Position numbers and translations under genes: made by a program
In this document: piece by piece, positions 1-7,257 of the stretch
Position numbering within the stretch: position 1 is the stretch's first letter
Layout of the letters: each line of letters opens with the position of its first letter
The notes under the pieces: model-generated
Databases searched by the model: none
What the model saw: the letters and a program-made list of their open reading frames with translations, nothing else
What the model was told of the DNA's origin: nothing
Source: Bacteroidetes bacterium UBA7674
GTDB taxonomy: Bacteria > Bacteroidota > Bacteroidia > Chitinophagales > Chitinophagaceae
Length of the DNA: 64,000 bases
NCBI GenBank assembly: GCA_002483105.1
Contig: DLHG01000010.1
Location: 1 to 64,000, forward strand
Direction: 5' to 3'

Positions 1-1035
1 ATCAAAGCCACTATATACAGTTCCACCTATTACAAGGCTCCCATCTTCCAGTTCCAGCAGGTTGCTTGGACTACCTCTATGGGGCGACAGGAATTTATTC
101 CAGACTACATTTCCCGATGGGTCTATCTTTTCTATCCAGCAACTGAACTCCGTTTCTGAACTCGACACATTGATAGGCACTTCTATTCCACCACCCAGCC
201 CTATATACACATATCCCCCGTCCTGTGTTTCCTTTATGTCGTCAGCTCCGCAGATAAGGGTATCCTGGTCACTCCACCACCACCATTGTTGGGTGCCGGA
301 GGTATCGGTACGGATGACCATCGCATTATAGAAAAAATTGTTTCCTTGCAACCCATTGTTTGTGCGGCTAGATCCGAGCAGGTAGTCTCCGTTGTCTAAA
401 ACAACCACCTTGCTTACATAGTTATTGTATGTAATAGGAAAGTGTTTATTCCAGATCACATTAAAATTACTATCCAGCTTTGTTAATACGGGGTCTGCCT
501 GAATTCCACACCAGACATTTCCCAATGCTATCCATTCGCCGGTGCCTGTAGGTGCCAGACTTTTTAATGAGTAATATTCGTTGTCAGTACAAAATGGTTT
601 GGGTATTTCTGTTACTGCAAGTAATGTTCCTGTGCTGTCAAATCGCATTACCCACGAGAAGTTTAAAAATACGATAGAATCTTGCGTTACCGAAGTAGCA
701 ATAAGCACAAAATCACCATTGGGTAATGAATGCATATTGTTGTGCCAACAATCAGTTTCCCTGATAGGGTGTTGGTAGAATGTATCCCTGATCTTAATTC
801 CCATGCTGTCAAAAACAGTAAATCTTACACCGGGCATGTATACATAAGAATTATTGCCAAGGTCATTAATGCTGTCAACGCTTGTTCCGGTACAGTAATA
901 TTTTCCATTCCGTTCTATAACAGAGGTAAAATATCCTTCAAAGGAATGCACCCCATCTACCTTATTAAAATAATGCTGCCCGTAGGAGTTGTTCACTCCT
1001 ACAAGCAGCATCAGTATAAATAACAGGTTTTTCAT
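1..1035 (-). CDS. Secreted propeller-like protein, C-terminus beyond the window
   Basis: The frame starts at an ATG at 1035 and stays open to the window edge, so about 345 residues are visible and the end is missing. It opens with a signal peptide (MKNLLFILMLLVG, cleavage near residue 20). The remainder shows recurring blocks: a D-x-x-G turn, a W-x-K-x-F-type strand (FNVIWNK near 191, NVVWNKF near 308) and a short G-x-Y/L strand (DNGDYLLG near 214, QDGGYVYIG near 270). This pattern is common in secreted Bacteroidota proteins folded as beta-propellers, many of which end in a T9SS sorting domain; the end cannot be checked here. It begins 19 bp after the stop of the beta-helix T9SS protein and is probably cotranscribed with it. 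Function unknown. Confidence 0.85.
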   Translation of the reverse strand, partial: MKNLLFILMLLVGVNNSYGQHYFNKVDGVHSFEGYFTSVIERNGKYYCTGTSVDSINDLGNNSYVYMPGVRFTVFDSMGIKIRDTFYQHPIRETDCWHNNMHSLPNGDFVLIATSVTQDSIVFLNFSWVMRFDSTGTLLAVTEIPKPFCTDNEYYSLKSLAPTGTGEWIALGNVWCGIQADPVLTKLDSNFNVIWNKHFPITYNNYVSKVVVLDNGDYLLGSSRTNNGLQGNNFFYNAMVIRTDTSGTQQWWWWSDQDTLICGADDIKETQDGGYVYIGLGGGIEVPINVSSSETEFSCWIEKIDPSGNVVWNKFLSPHRGSPSNLLELEDGSLVIGGTVYSGFD

Positions 1036-1054
1036 CTATTATATAAAATTAGCA

Positions 1055-4000
1055 CTAATCTTTCAGTATTTTACCCCTCATCACGTCCTGCCCACTCTCT
1101 GTTAGCCTGTAGAGATAGATACCTGCCGGTAGTTTTTCCACCCGCACTTTGTTATCTCCGGCCTTCAGTTCCTGCTGCAATATCATCCTTCCCGTTACGT
1201 CTGTCAATATCAGCACAGCATCGCTACCTCTATAGACGATATTCAGCACGTCATGTACCGGGTTGGGGTACAGGTAATTTGCCTCATTTTTCTTTAGGTT
1301 GAGCGGGGCCGGTGCGGTATTTTCATGTGCATAGCGTGCCCCACCGCTTGTGTCTAAGTCTGAGCTATCGGGTTCTACTGTTATGGATGTATCAGGATAC
1401 AGCATTTCATTCTCAAATGTCCTGCCGTCATAGAGCGTCAGCCAGGCCTGCGCCCTGTCTCGTGCCCACATTTTGGCATTGGCGGCTACCAGTTCCAGGG
1501 TATCTACACGATTGCTGTCCAGTTCTGTCAGCTCAAGTGTGTCAGCCATCATTGCTATGCGCAGGTTCATCAGTTTTCGTCCCCATACGGTAAACTCCTC
1601 ATCTTCTTCAGTATTCATACTATATGTTGCCGCTATGTCGTCATATGTCTTGTTAGCCCTGATGATTGTGCCGGCATTTAGCTGCAGATCAGCCAGTGCA
1701 AGGTCGGCGTATTGGTCGTCAATTGCTTCCAGGTAGTAGGTCAGGGTATCCAGTTGCATGCCGCCCGTGCTGTCCTGCATCAAACCCGCCAGTATTTCGT
1801 AGGGAGGTGCGATAACGGGAGGCCCTACATATGGAGGAAGTGAACCGGGGCAGGATCCAGGAGCATTATCTTGTTTCCTGAGTATCACGCTTCCATAAAG
1901 TCCGATAGGCTTTTTGTATGCGCCATTTTTCCAATAATATCGCAGTTCATTCACTTCATTTGTGGGATTGTATAAGGCAATGGTTGCCCCTGCATATTGC
2001 ACGGTATTATCCGCAACCATTCCAGCAGAAGACATAGACACAAACGGAATTCCCTGTGTTATCCTCACGCCGTGCTGGGTATTATCCGTACCCCTGGCAG
2101 CCATGTATCGCTTACAATTCCAGATATCATTACAAAGCAGTTGTAAACCCTTAGTAGTAAATGTATCGAGGTCTCCATTCGTGTTCATGTAATTGGACAA
2201 TACCCCTACACCAAGGTCATCAAAGCTATTCTCATTAATTTTATTATTTGTGCTGCCACTGCTTTGCACCAGTATGCCTGTGTTAAATTGGTTCACACCA
2301 GTGTAGGTATCAAAGTTGTTATCGCGTACCTCGTAGCCCGTGCTGCCGGAAAGCACCAGGCCCGAATATGCCACTGTTGTCTGTAGTGAAGGTGCAGCGG
2401 GCACTTTAAAAGTGCTGGTAACTACCTGTGGCGCCAATAGCGAAGTGACTACGGTTCCCACCAGGCTGTTCTCAAAGGTATTGCCTATTACCTGTAGCCC
2501 CATCACGGAAGTAGTAACGCCGGAAGAATATACACCCAACCTTAATCCCTTAAACGTATTAGCTATAGATTTCAGCCCGCTGTTAAGGGAGGAGATACCC
2601 ACCATTGTTCTGTGCTGGTCTATATCTTCGAACAGGGAAGCGTTTACATTCAGCGAGGCTATTCCACCTTCCACTATAAAATCGTGGTAACCACTACCCA
2701 TACCTGAATTGCGTTTGAATGTACAACTTTGGATAAGTGAGTGGTTGGGTTGTATATATGGAGAGGTAAAACTCGGATAATAATATTTGTTGAATTTGAT
2801 AGCTGTATAATTATCATAGAATTTAGAGTACATCGCCCTGATGACCCCACCGGTATAAATGTTTTTCCTGTCATCCGATCTGCCCAGCAGTACACCTGTT
2901 CTCGCATTTTCTATAGTACTCCCCGACATATACAGGTAACCTTGAAAGCCGGGAGCAGGACTTGTCGCTTGTTGATTAGTGGCAAGCCCCCATACTTCTA
3001 CACCCAGCCATTTGGTATTATCACCACAAGCTGACGCAGATGTAAGTTTGGAGTTCGCCATATAGACATACCCTCCATAATCCGAACCTTGAATACCGTT
3101 TTTAATGATCATCCGCCCTTCCGGCCCGAAATGAAGTGTGATATTAGAGAGAGTGAGTTGTGCCCAGTTCTCTACTATAAAGTCGCCCTTAATGTATATG
3201 TCTGTTACACTTCCGCCACCCTGCATAGCTACTACGGGATTACTGGTGGGTGTCCAGGTTTGAGTACCCCACACAGTGTAGTTGTCCAGGTGGTAGGTGC
3301 TGCCCGGCACAACGATAGGTATATGGCGGATAAAAGTATCTATACCATTAGACCAAAAGAGGTCTACATAGTCTTGAGCTGTATCTAGCAAAAGATCAGT
3401 TAAGCCATAACCAATGAAAGGGTCTTCCTGATACTTTACATAGTAATCTTCGACTGAGTCTCCACCTCCCGGGTAACTATTGGGCCATTTGCTACTATAA
3501 TAGGTTAAGCTATCTAGCCCGTAGAAATTTTCATGTAGCCCGTCTCTGGAAACGGTCGCGTTTAACGGATAGGTACCAACACTGCAAACTTGCTTTATCG
3601 AATAGCATTCTAATGGGTTGCATGGCAAGGGTTGGAAAGTACCATCTTTATCCATAGTAACATGAAATATTAACGAGTCACTCAGGGGTGGGTCAGTTTT
3701 GATTTTGAATTTGAATTTGTTGTCCGTTGGTGCATCATTTGCACAAGCTGTAGGTACTTCCAGCCATACATTCCTTATTTTCTTTACTACAGTCAACCTT
3801 ACATCAAAATTTCTGTAACCTGAGAGCACCAGAGCACCAAACCTTATCATATACACTCCGGGAGGGAAGTTGCTAAGTATCAGATCCGAATCGGAGCCTG
3901 TATAAAAAGTATTACTCGGCGTGTTAACGTATTGCGTATCGCCGATAGTAGTTATGTTATAAACATAATAATACCATTGCGGATTGTAGGGCTCGTAGTA

Positions 4001-4249
4001 GTTGTGATATCCTGCATCAATTATGACGGTATCATCAGTGTATGTCATAAAAGCAAAGTCAGGATAACAGCCGTCCGGGTCATCATTTAAGCTTTCAATA
4101 TATGCCGGAGAAGCATAATTATTCTTGCTCTTTACAGCTACACTGGGATGCTGGCCTCCCCCGTAATTAGGAAGGGCAGGTTGCGCATAAATTTGAGAAA
4201 CCTCGAACATCAACAGGCATAAGAACAAAACTCTCAATAGTCTTTTCAT
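1055..4249 (-). CDS. Large secreted beta-helix protein with T9SS type A sorting domain
   Basis: A 1064-residue secreted protein. Residues 1-22 form a signal peptide ending in YAQ. The middle, roughly residues 345-700, is rich in short strands with N- and G-containing turns (DIYIKGDFIVEN, VIGNTFENSL, VRDNNFDTY), the look of a right-handed parallel beta-helix. The last 75 or so residues (from NYLYPNPVHDVLNI to GKILKD) match the type A C-terminal domain that directs export by the type IX secretion system: YPNP motif, the GIYLYRL strand and a basic KILKD end. The protein is therefore predicted to cross the outer membrane and be anchored or released. No catalytic motif was recognised; an adhesin or polysaccharide-binding role is only a guess. 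The next gene downstream, cut by the window edge, is also secreted. Confidence 0.93.
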   Translation of the reverse strand: MKRLLRVLFLCLLMFEVSQIYAQPALPNYGGGQHPSVAVKSKNNYASPAYIESLNDDPDGCYPDFAFMTYTDDTVIIDAGYHNYYEPYNPQWYYYVYNITTIGDTQYVNTPSNTFYTGSDSDLILSNFPPGVYMIRFGALVLSGYRNFDVRLTVVKKIRNVWLEVPTACANDAPTDNKFKFKIKTDPPLSDSLIFHVTMDKDGTFQPLPCNPLECYSIKQVCSVGTYPLNATVSRDGLHENFYGLDSLTYYSSKWPNSYPGGGDSVEDYYVKYQEDPFIGYGLTDLLLDTAQDYVDLFWSNGIDTFIRHIPIVVPGSTYHLDNYTVWGTQTWTPTSNPVVAMQGGGSVTDIYIKGDFIVENWAQLTLSNITLHFGPEGRMIIKNGIQGSDYGGYVYMANSKLTSASACGDNTKWLGVEVWGLATNQQATSPAPGFQGYLYMSGSTIENARTGVLLGRSDDRKNIYTGGVIRAMYSKFYDNYTAIKFNKYYYPSFTSPYIQPNHSLIQSCTFKRNSGMGSGYHDFIVEGGIASLNVNASLFEDIDQHRTMVGISSLNSGLKSIANTFKGLRLGVYSSGVTTSVMGLQVIGNTFENSLVGTVVTSLLAPQVVTSTFKVPAAPSLQTTVAYSGLVLSGSTGYEVRDNNFDTYTGVNQFNTGILVQSSGSTNNKINENSFDDLGVGVLSNYMNTNGDLDTFTTKGLQLLCNDIWNCKRYMAARGTDNTQHGVRITQGIPFVSMSSAGMVADNTVQYAGATIALYNPTNEVNELRYYWKNGAYKKPIGLYGSVILRKQDNAPGSCPGSLPPYVGPPVIAPPYEILAGLMQDSTGGMQLDTLTYYLEAIDDQYADLALADLQLNAGTIIRANKTYDDIAATYSMNTEEDEEFTVWGRKLMNLRIAMMADTLELTELDSNRVDTLELVAANAKMWARDRAQAWLTLYDGRTFENEMLYPDTSITVEPDSSDLDTSGGARYAHENTAPAPLNLKKNEANYLYPNPVHDVLNIVYRGSDAVLILTDVTGRMILQQELKAGDNKVRVEKLPAGIYLYRLTESGQDVMRGKILKD

Positions 4250-4329
4250 AATTGTGTGGTTTTATTGTTAGAAAAAAATACGCTGATAGAATAAATGGTA
4301 CTTGACTATTGAAGTCAGGGTAGGTGTAT

Positions 4330-4337
4330 CAAACGTA
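4330..4337 (-). promoter_or_regulatory. Possible -7 promoter box (TACGTTTG)
   Basis: On the minus strand this reads TACGTTTG, matching the Bacteroidota -7 consensus TAnnTTTG. It lies about 80 nt before the ATG of the beta-helix T9SS protein (4249). No clear TTTG -33 element is seen at the usual distance. Confidence 0.35.
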
Positions 4338-4583
4338 GAGAGAATTTCTTCACGAAAAAACAGTCGAAAGATGGGGAAAATGAAATATTTTTTGTCGCAA
4401 ATACACCCGTGAGCCCGGATTTTGCACAAAAGGGCCACTTTTATGAAAAAAAGCCCCCACGCGCAACAACGCACAGGTCATACGCGCATCAGCCCAACAC
4501 TGGTTTAAGCTTTCAGCTTAAATCTAACCAATAGAACGACTTTAGGAGAGCGGAGGGGATACCTTGGTTTCACCTATTTCAAT

Positions 4584-4591
4584 TAAATTTG
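4584..4591 (+). promoter_or_regulatory. -7 promoter box (TAAATTTG), probably leaderless
   Basis: TAAATTTG matches TAnnTTTG exactly and ends four bases before the ATG of the TPR lipoprotein gene. With the usual spacing from a -7 box to the transcription start, transcription would begin at or next to the A of the start codon. Confidence 0.65.
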
Positions 4592-4595
4592 CGCC

Positions 4596-5606
4596 ATGAA
4601 ATGCCTTGTCTTAAAATGTTTACCCCTGCTGCTTAGCGCATTATTCTTCTTCTCCTGTAAAAACGGGAACAAGACCGAAGACAGTTCGCCTGTTATAGAC
4701 CATCCGCTCGTATCAGAACTGAATGCACAGATAAAGGAAAAACCCGGCAGCGCAGAATTGTATTTCAAACGCGGTACCGTACTCCATTCTATCAAAGAAG
4801 ACTCACTGGCTATTATTGACCTTAAAAAAGCCATCAGCCTCGACTCTTCCAGGTCAGAATATTACAGCACTATCGGCGATATCCTGTTTGAGCACAAAGA
4901 CATCAGCGGCTCAGTAGTATGGCTGGAAAAAGCAATAAAGCTAAATCCCAAAGACCCCAAGGCCCAACTGAAGATCGCCAAGATGTTCATTTTCCTCAAC
5001 GATAACGCCAAGGCTTTCGAAGCCATTAATACCGTACTCAGGCAAGACGCGTTTAACCCCGAAGCCTATTTACTCAAAGGCATAGCCTACAAGAATATCA
5101 AAGACACTGCCAGGGCTATCTCCAGTTTCCAGACAGCTATCAACGCCCTGCCATCCTATCGCGATGCCATCATGCAGCTTGGCTCTTTATATTCCGCCAA
5201 GGGAGATAAGATCGCCCTCACTTACTACGAAAACGCCTACAAGCTCGACACTACCGACGTTTCACCTATATACAACGCCGGCCTTTTCTACCTCAATAAA
5301 GGAGACATAGAAGCTGCCAAAAAACAATACACAAGAGCTATCATGAGCGACCGCGAATATGCCAACGCATTCTTTGGCATGGGTTTCGCATTAATGCATC
5401 AGGACTCACTGGAGAAAGCACGCAGGCAGTTTGACATTGTAGTAGGTATTGACCCCGCAAATACGGATGCCTATTATAATCGTGGCCTCTGCAGCGAAAT
5501 GATGGGCAACAAACAGGAAGCTCTTGCAGACTACGAACAGACTTTAAAGTTCGACCCCGAATACCAGGCTGCCATAACAGCTAAGAAAAGAGTGAGTGGA
5601 AAGTAA
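4596..5606 (+). CDS. TPR-repeat lipoprotein
   Basis: A 336-residue protein with a lipoprotein signal: a hydrophobic stretch followed by the lipobox FFFSC, with the lipidated cysteine near residue 21. From about residue 50 to the end it consists of tandem tetratricopeptide repeats, visible as 34-residue units with the A-x-x-x-x-x-A-I-x-L-x-P pattern (SVVWLEKAIKLNPKDP, ARRQFDIVVGIDPAN, ALADYEQTLKFDPEY). TPR lipoproteins act as protein-binding scaffolds in the envelope; the partner is unknown. The next gene starts two bases after its stop and a third overlaps that one, so this is the first gene of a three-gene operon. The start is supported by the TAAATTTG box just before it. Confidence 0.93.
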   Translation: MKCLVLKCLPLLLSALFFFSCKNGNKTEDSSPVIDHPLVSELNAQIKEKPGSAELYFKRGTVLHSIKEDSLAIIDLKKAISLDSSRSEYYSTIGDILFEHKDISGSVVWLEKAIKLNPKDPKAQLKIAKMFIFLNDNAKAFEAINTVLRQDAFNPEAYLLKGIAYKNIKDTARAISSFQTAINALPSYRDAIMQLGSLYSAKGDKIALTYYENAYKLDTTDVSPIYNAGLFYLNKGDIEAAKKQYTRAIMSDREYANAFFGMGFALMHQDSLEKARRQFDIVVGIDPANTDAYYNRGLCSEMMGNKQEALADYEQTLKFDPEYQAAITAKKRVSGK

Positions 5607-5608
5607 GA

Positions 5609-6040
5609 ATGGTGAACAGGATAATTCTTTTATTGCTGATAATGCTGAATGTGGTAAGCACTAAGGCACAAATACCTGTGCCTATGGATACCACCATGAA
5701 TATGTACATCACCGCCCGCGATACAGATCTGCTGTGGGCATACAACATATATACTGCAGAGATTGGAGAAGGTGTGGATAAATTGTCCGTTGATTTCTTA
5801 GTCCTGAAAGACGAAGATACATTTAGCCGCAAAAGCTATATCTTGGGACAACTTACCCCGGTGAAAGACTTTGTGCTGGTGCCCGGTGAGGCAGGAAAAA
5901 AGGGTGCTATTCGCGAGATCGGAGGCATAGAAGTGACTACCTCCAAGGGACTGAACAAACAAGCATATTTAAATTTTGACCCAACGCTACCCGACCCCAT
6001 ATTTATGCTGGAGATGGATGCAGGGTGGAAGACCAGATGA
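5609..6040 (+). CDS. Small secreted protein, unknown function
   Basis: A 143-residue protein with an N-terminal signal peptide (hydrophobic run LLLLIMLNVV, cleavage after TKAQ near residue 21). The mature part is mostly beta-prone and contains no motif that I recognise. It begins two bases after the TPR lipoprotein stop and its last codons overlap the next start by an ATGA junction (6037-6040), so it is the middle gene of a translationally coupled envelope operon. A structural or partner role with the TPR lipoprotein is inferred from position alone. Confidence 0.85.
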   Translation: MVNRIILLLLIMLNVVSTKAQIPVPMDTTMNMYITARDTDLLWAYNIYTAEIGEGVDKLSVDFLVLKDEDTFSRKSYILGQLTPVKDFVLVPGEAGKKGAIREIGGIEVTTSKGLNKQAYLNFDPTLPDPIFMLEMDAGWKTR

Positions 6041-6519
6041 ATAAGATCATAAAAATAGCCCTGCTGGCTACAGCAGGCTACTTACTACCACTTAGTAGCT
6101 TTGGTATAGGCGAAGACGTCTGTGATTGTATCAAAGTAAAAGTGGGCTCCAGCGACACTATCTCTAAGAATACCTACCTGGCCTACAAATTCTCTATTAA
6201 AAATTCCTGCAACTATAGCGTTTGGCTCAATACGGGCTTTTTCGGTTATCATATACTAGACCTTAACGGCACCCCTACCAGGCGGCTCCGTGAGCTGACT
6301 TTTGTGAAAAGATATCAATATCCTGAATTTGTACTTATAGCACCTAACGCCGAGTACGAACTGAAGTTTGCCGATGACCCTTTCTACGAGTTTAAAATGA
6401 ACCGCCGCACTTTGTACAATGTTCGCCTGACCTATAACAATACCCAGAAAAAGACACCCAAGAAAGGTCAGAACTATTTATGTACCAAAGCCTGGAAAAG
6501 GTTGTTATATGTAAAGTAG
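6037..6519 (+). CDS. Small secreted cysteine-containing protein, unknown function
   Basis: About 160 residues from the ATG at 6037; an earlier in-frame ATG at 6025 would add only four residues before the signal peptide. The chosen start overlaps the previous stop as ATGA. A signal peptide (MNKIIKIALLATAGYLLPLS) is followed by a mature domain with cysteines at DVCDCIKV and NSCNYSVW and one close to the end (LCTKAW), which could form disulfides in the periplasm. The central segment looks like an Ig-like beta-sandwich (AYKFSIKNSC, EYELKFADD, LYNVRLTYNN). It is the last gene of the three-gene operon; function is not recognisable. Confidence 0.82.
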   Translation: MNKIIKIALLATAGYLLPLSSFGIGEDVCDCIKVKVGSSDTISKNTYLAYKFSIKNSCNYSVWLNTGFFGYHILDLNGTPTRRLRELTFVKRYQYPEFVLIAPNAEYELKFADDPFYEFKMNRRTLYNVRLTYNNTQKKTPKKGQNYLCTKAWKRLLYVK

Positions 6520-6536
6520 CTCTCCGTTAAATTAGA

Positions 6537-6544
6537 TACCTTTG
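6537..6544 (+). promoter_or_regulatory. -7 promoter box (TACCTTTG) upstream of rpe
   Basis: An exact TAnnTTTG match 30 nt before the rpe ATG (6575), in the gap after the envelope operon. No clear -33 TTTG is visible, so the call rests on the -7 box and its position. Confidence 0.55.
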
Positions 6545-6574
6545 CGCATATTTTACTACGAATAATATTGATAT

Positions 6575-7222
6575 ATGGCACTTATTGCTCCTTCCCTTCT
6601 TTCCGCTAATTTCCTGAAACTGGAGGAAGATATTGAAATGATAAATGGCAGTGAAGCCGATTGGTTTCACGTAGATGTAATGGATGGCCGGTTTGTGCCC
6701 AATATCAGTTTTGGTATGTCTATCATCTCGCAGATGAAGAAAAAGGCAAAGAAGCCTTTTGATGTGCACCTGATGATAGTGGAGCCCGAGAAATACTTCG
6801 AAGAATTTGCAAAGGCAGGCGCTGACATCCTCAGTGTTCACCTGGAAGCATCACCCCACCTCCACCGCAGCCTTCAGGTCATCAAGTCCCTGGGCATGAA
6901 GGCTGGCGTAGCTATCAATCCGCATACACCGGTCAGCTTACTGGCCGATACCATCAACGACATTGACCTCGTATGTATGATGAGCGTGAACCCCGGCTTC
7001 GGCGGACAAAAGTTCATTCCCCATACCCTCCGTAAGATACAGGAGCTGAAAAAGATCATCAATGAGCGCGGGGCTTCTACCCTTATAGAGATAGATGGCG
7101 GCGTGACCCTGGATAATACAGCCGAGCTGATACAGGCCGGCGCTGATGTACTGGTAGCAGGCAATACAGTATTTTCTTCCCCCGACCCGGTGGACACAAT
7201 AAAAAAGCTGAAGGCCATCTAA
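6575..7222 (+). CDS. rpe: Ribulose-phosphate 3-epimerase
   Basis: A 215-residue TIM-barrel enzyme that interconverts D-ribulose 5-phosphate and D-xylulose 5-phosphate in the pentose phosphate pathway, in the cytoplasm. Family signatures are all present: the opening APSLLSANF, the metal-binding and catalytic segment HVDVMDGRFVPN with its paired H and D, DVHLMI with the second histidine, the MSVNPGFGGQKF loop, and the phosphate-binding IDGGVTLDN and VAGNTVF segments. The length is normal for the family. It has its own -7 box and is followed 35 bp later by a TonB-dependent receptor gene on the same strand. Confidence 0.98.
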   Translation: MALIAPSLLSANFLKLEEDIEMINGSEADWFHVDVMDGRFVPNISFGMSIISQMKKKAKKPFDVHLMIVEPEKYFEEFAKAGADILSVHLEASPHLHRSLQVIKSLGMKAGVAINPHTPVSLLADTINDIDLVCMMSVNPGFGGQKFIPHTLRKIQELKKIINERGASTLIEIDGGVTLDNTAELIQAGADVLVAGNTVFSSPDPVDTIKKLKAI

Positions 7223-7257
7223 AAATAAAACGTAAATTATACCGTTTAGTATAGCGT

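Larger units (their letters stand above)
4250..4595. other. Divergent intergenic region
   Basis: About 345 bp between two divergently transcribed envelope genes. It holds TAnnTTTG boxes for both directions and a weak AT-rich hairpin (TTTAAGC, five-base loop, GCTTAAA; 4504-4522). A 68-codon minus-strand open frame (4268-4474) has no plausible protein character, so nothing here is called as a gene. Confidence 0.6.

Noticed and set aside
4268..4474. 68-codon minus-strand gene in the gap before the TPR lipoprotein
   Set aside because: No conserved features, no signal, and poor codon and residue composition; the region is better explained as promoter DNA for the divergent genes.
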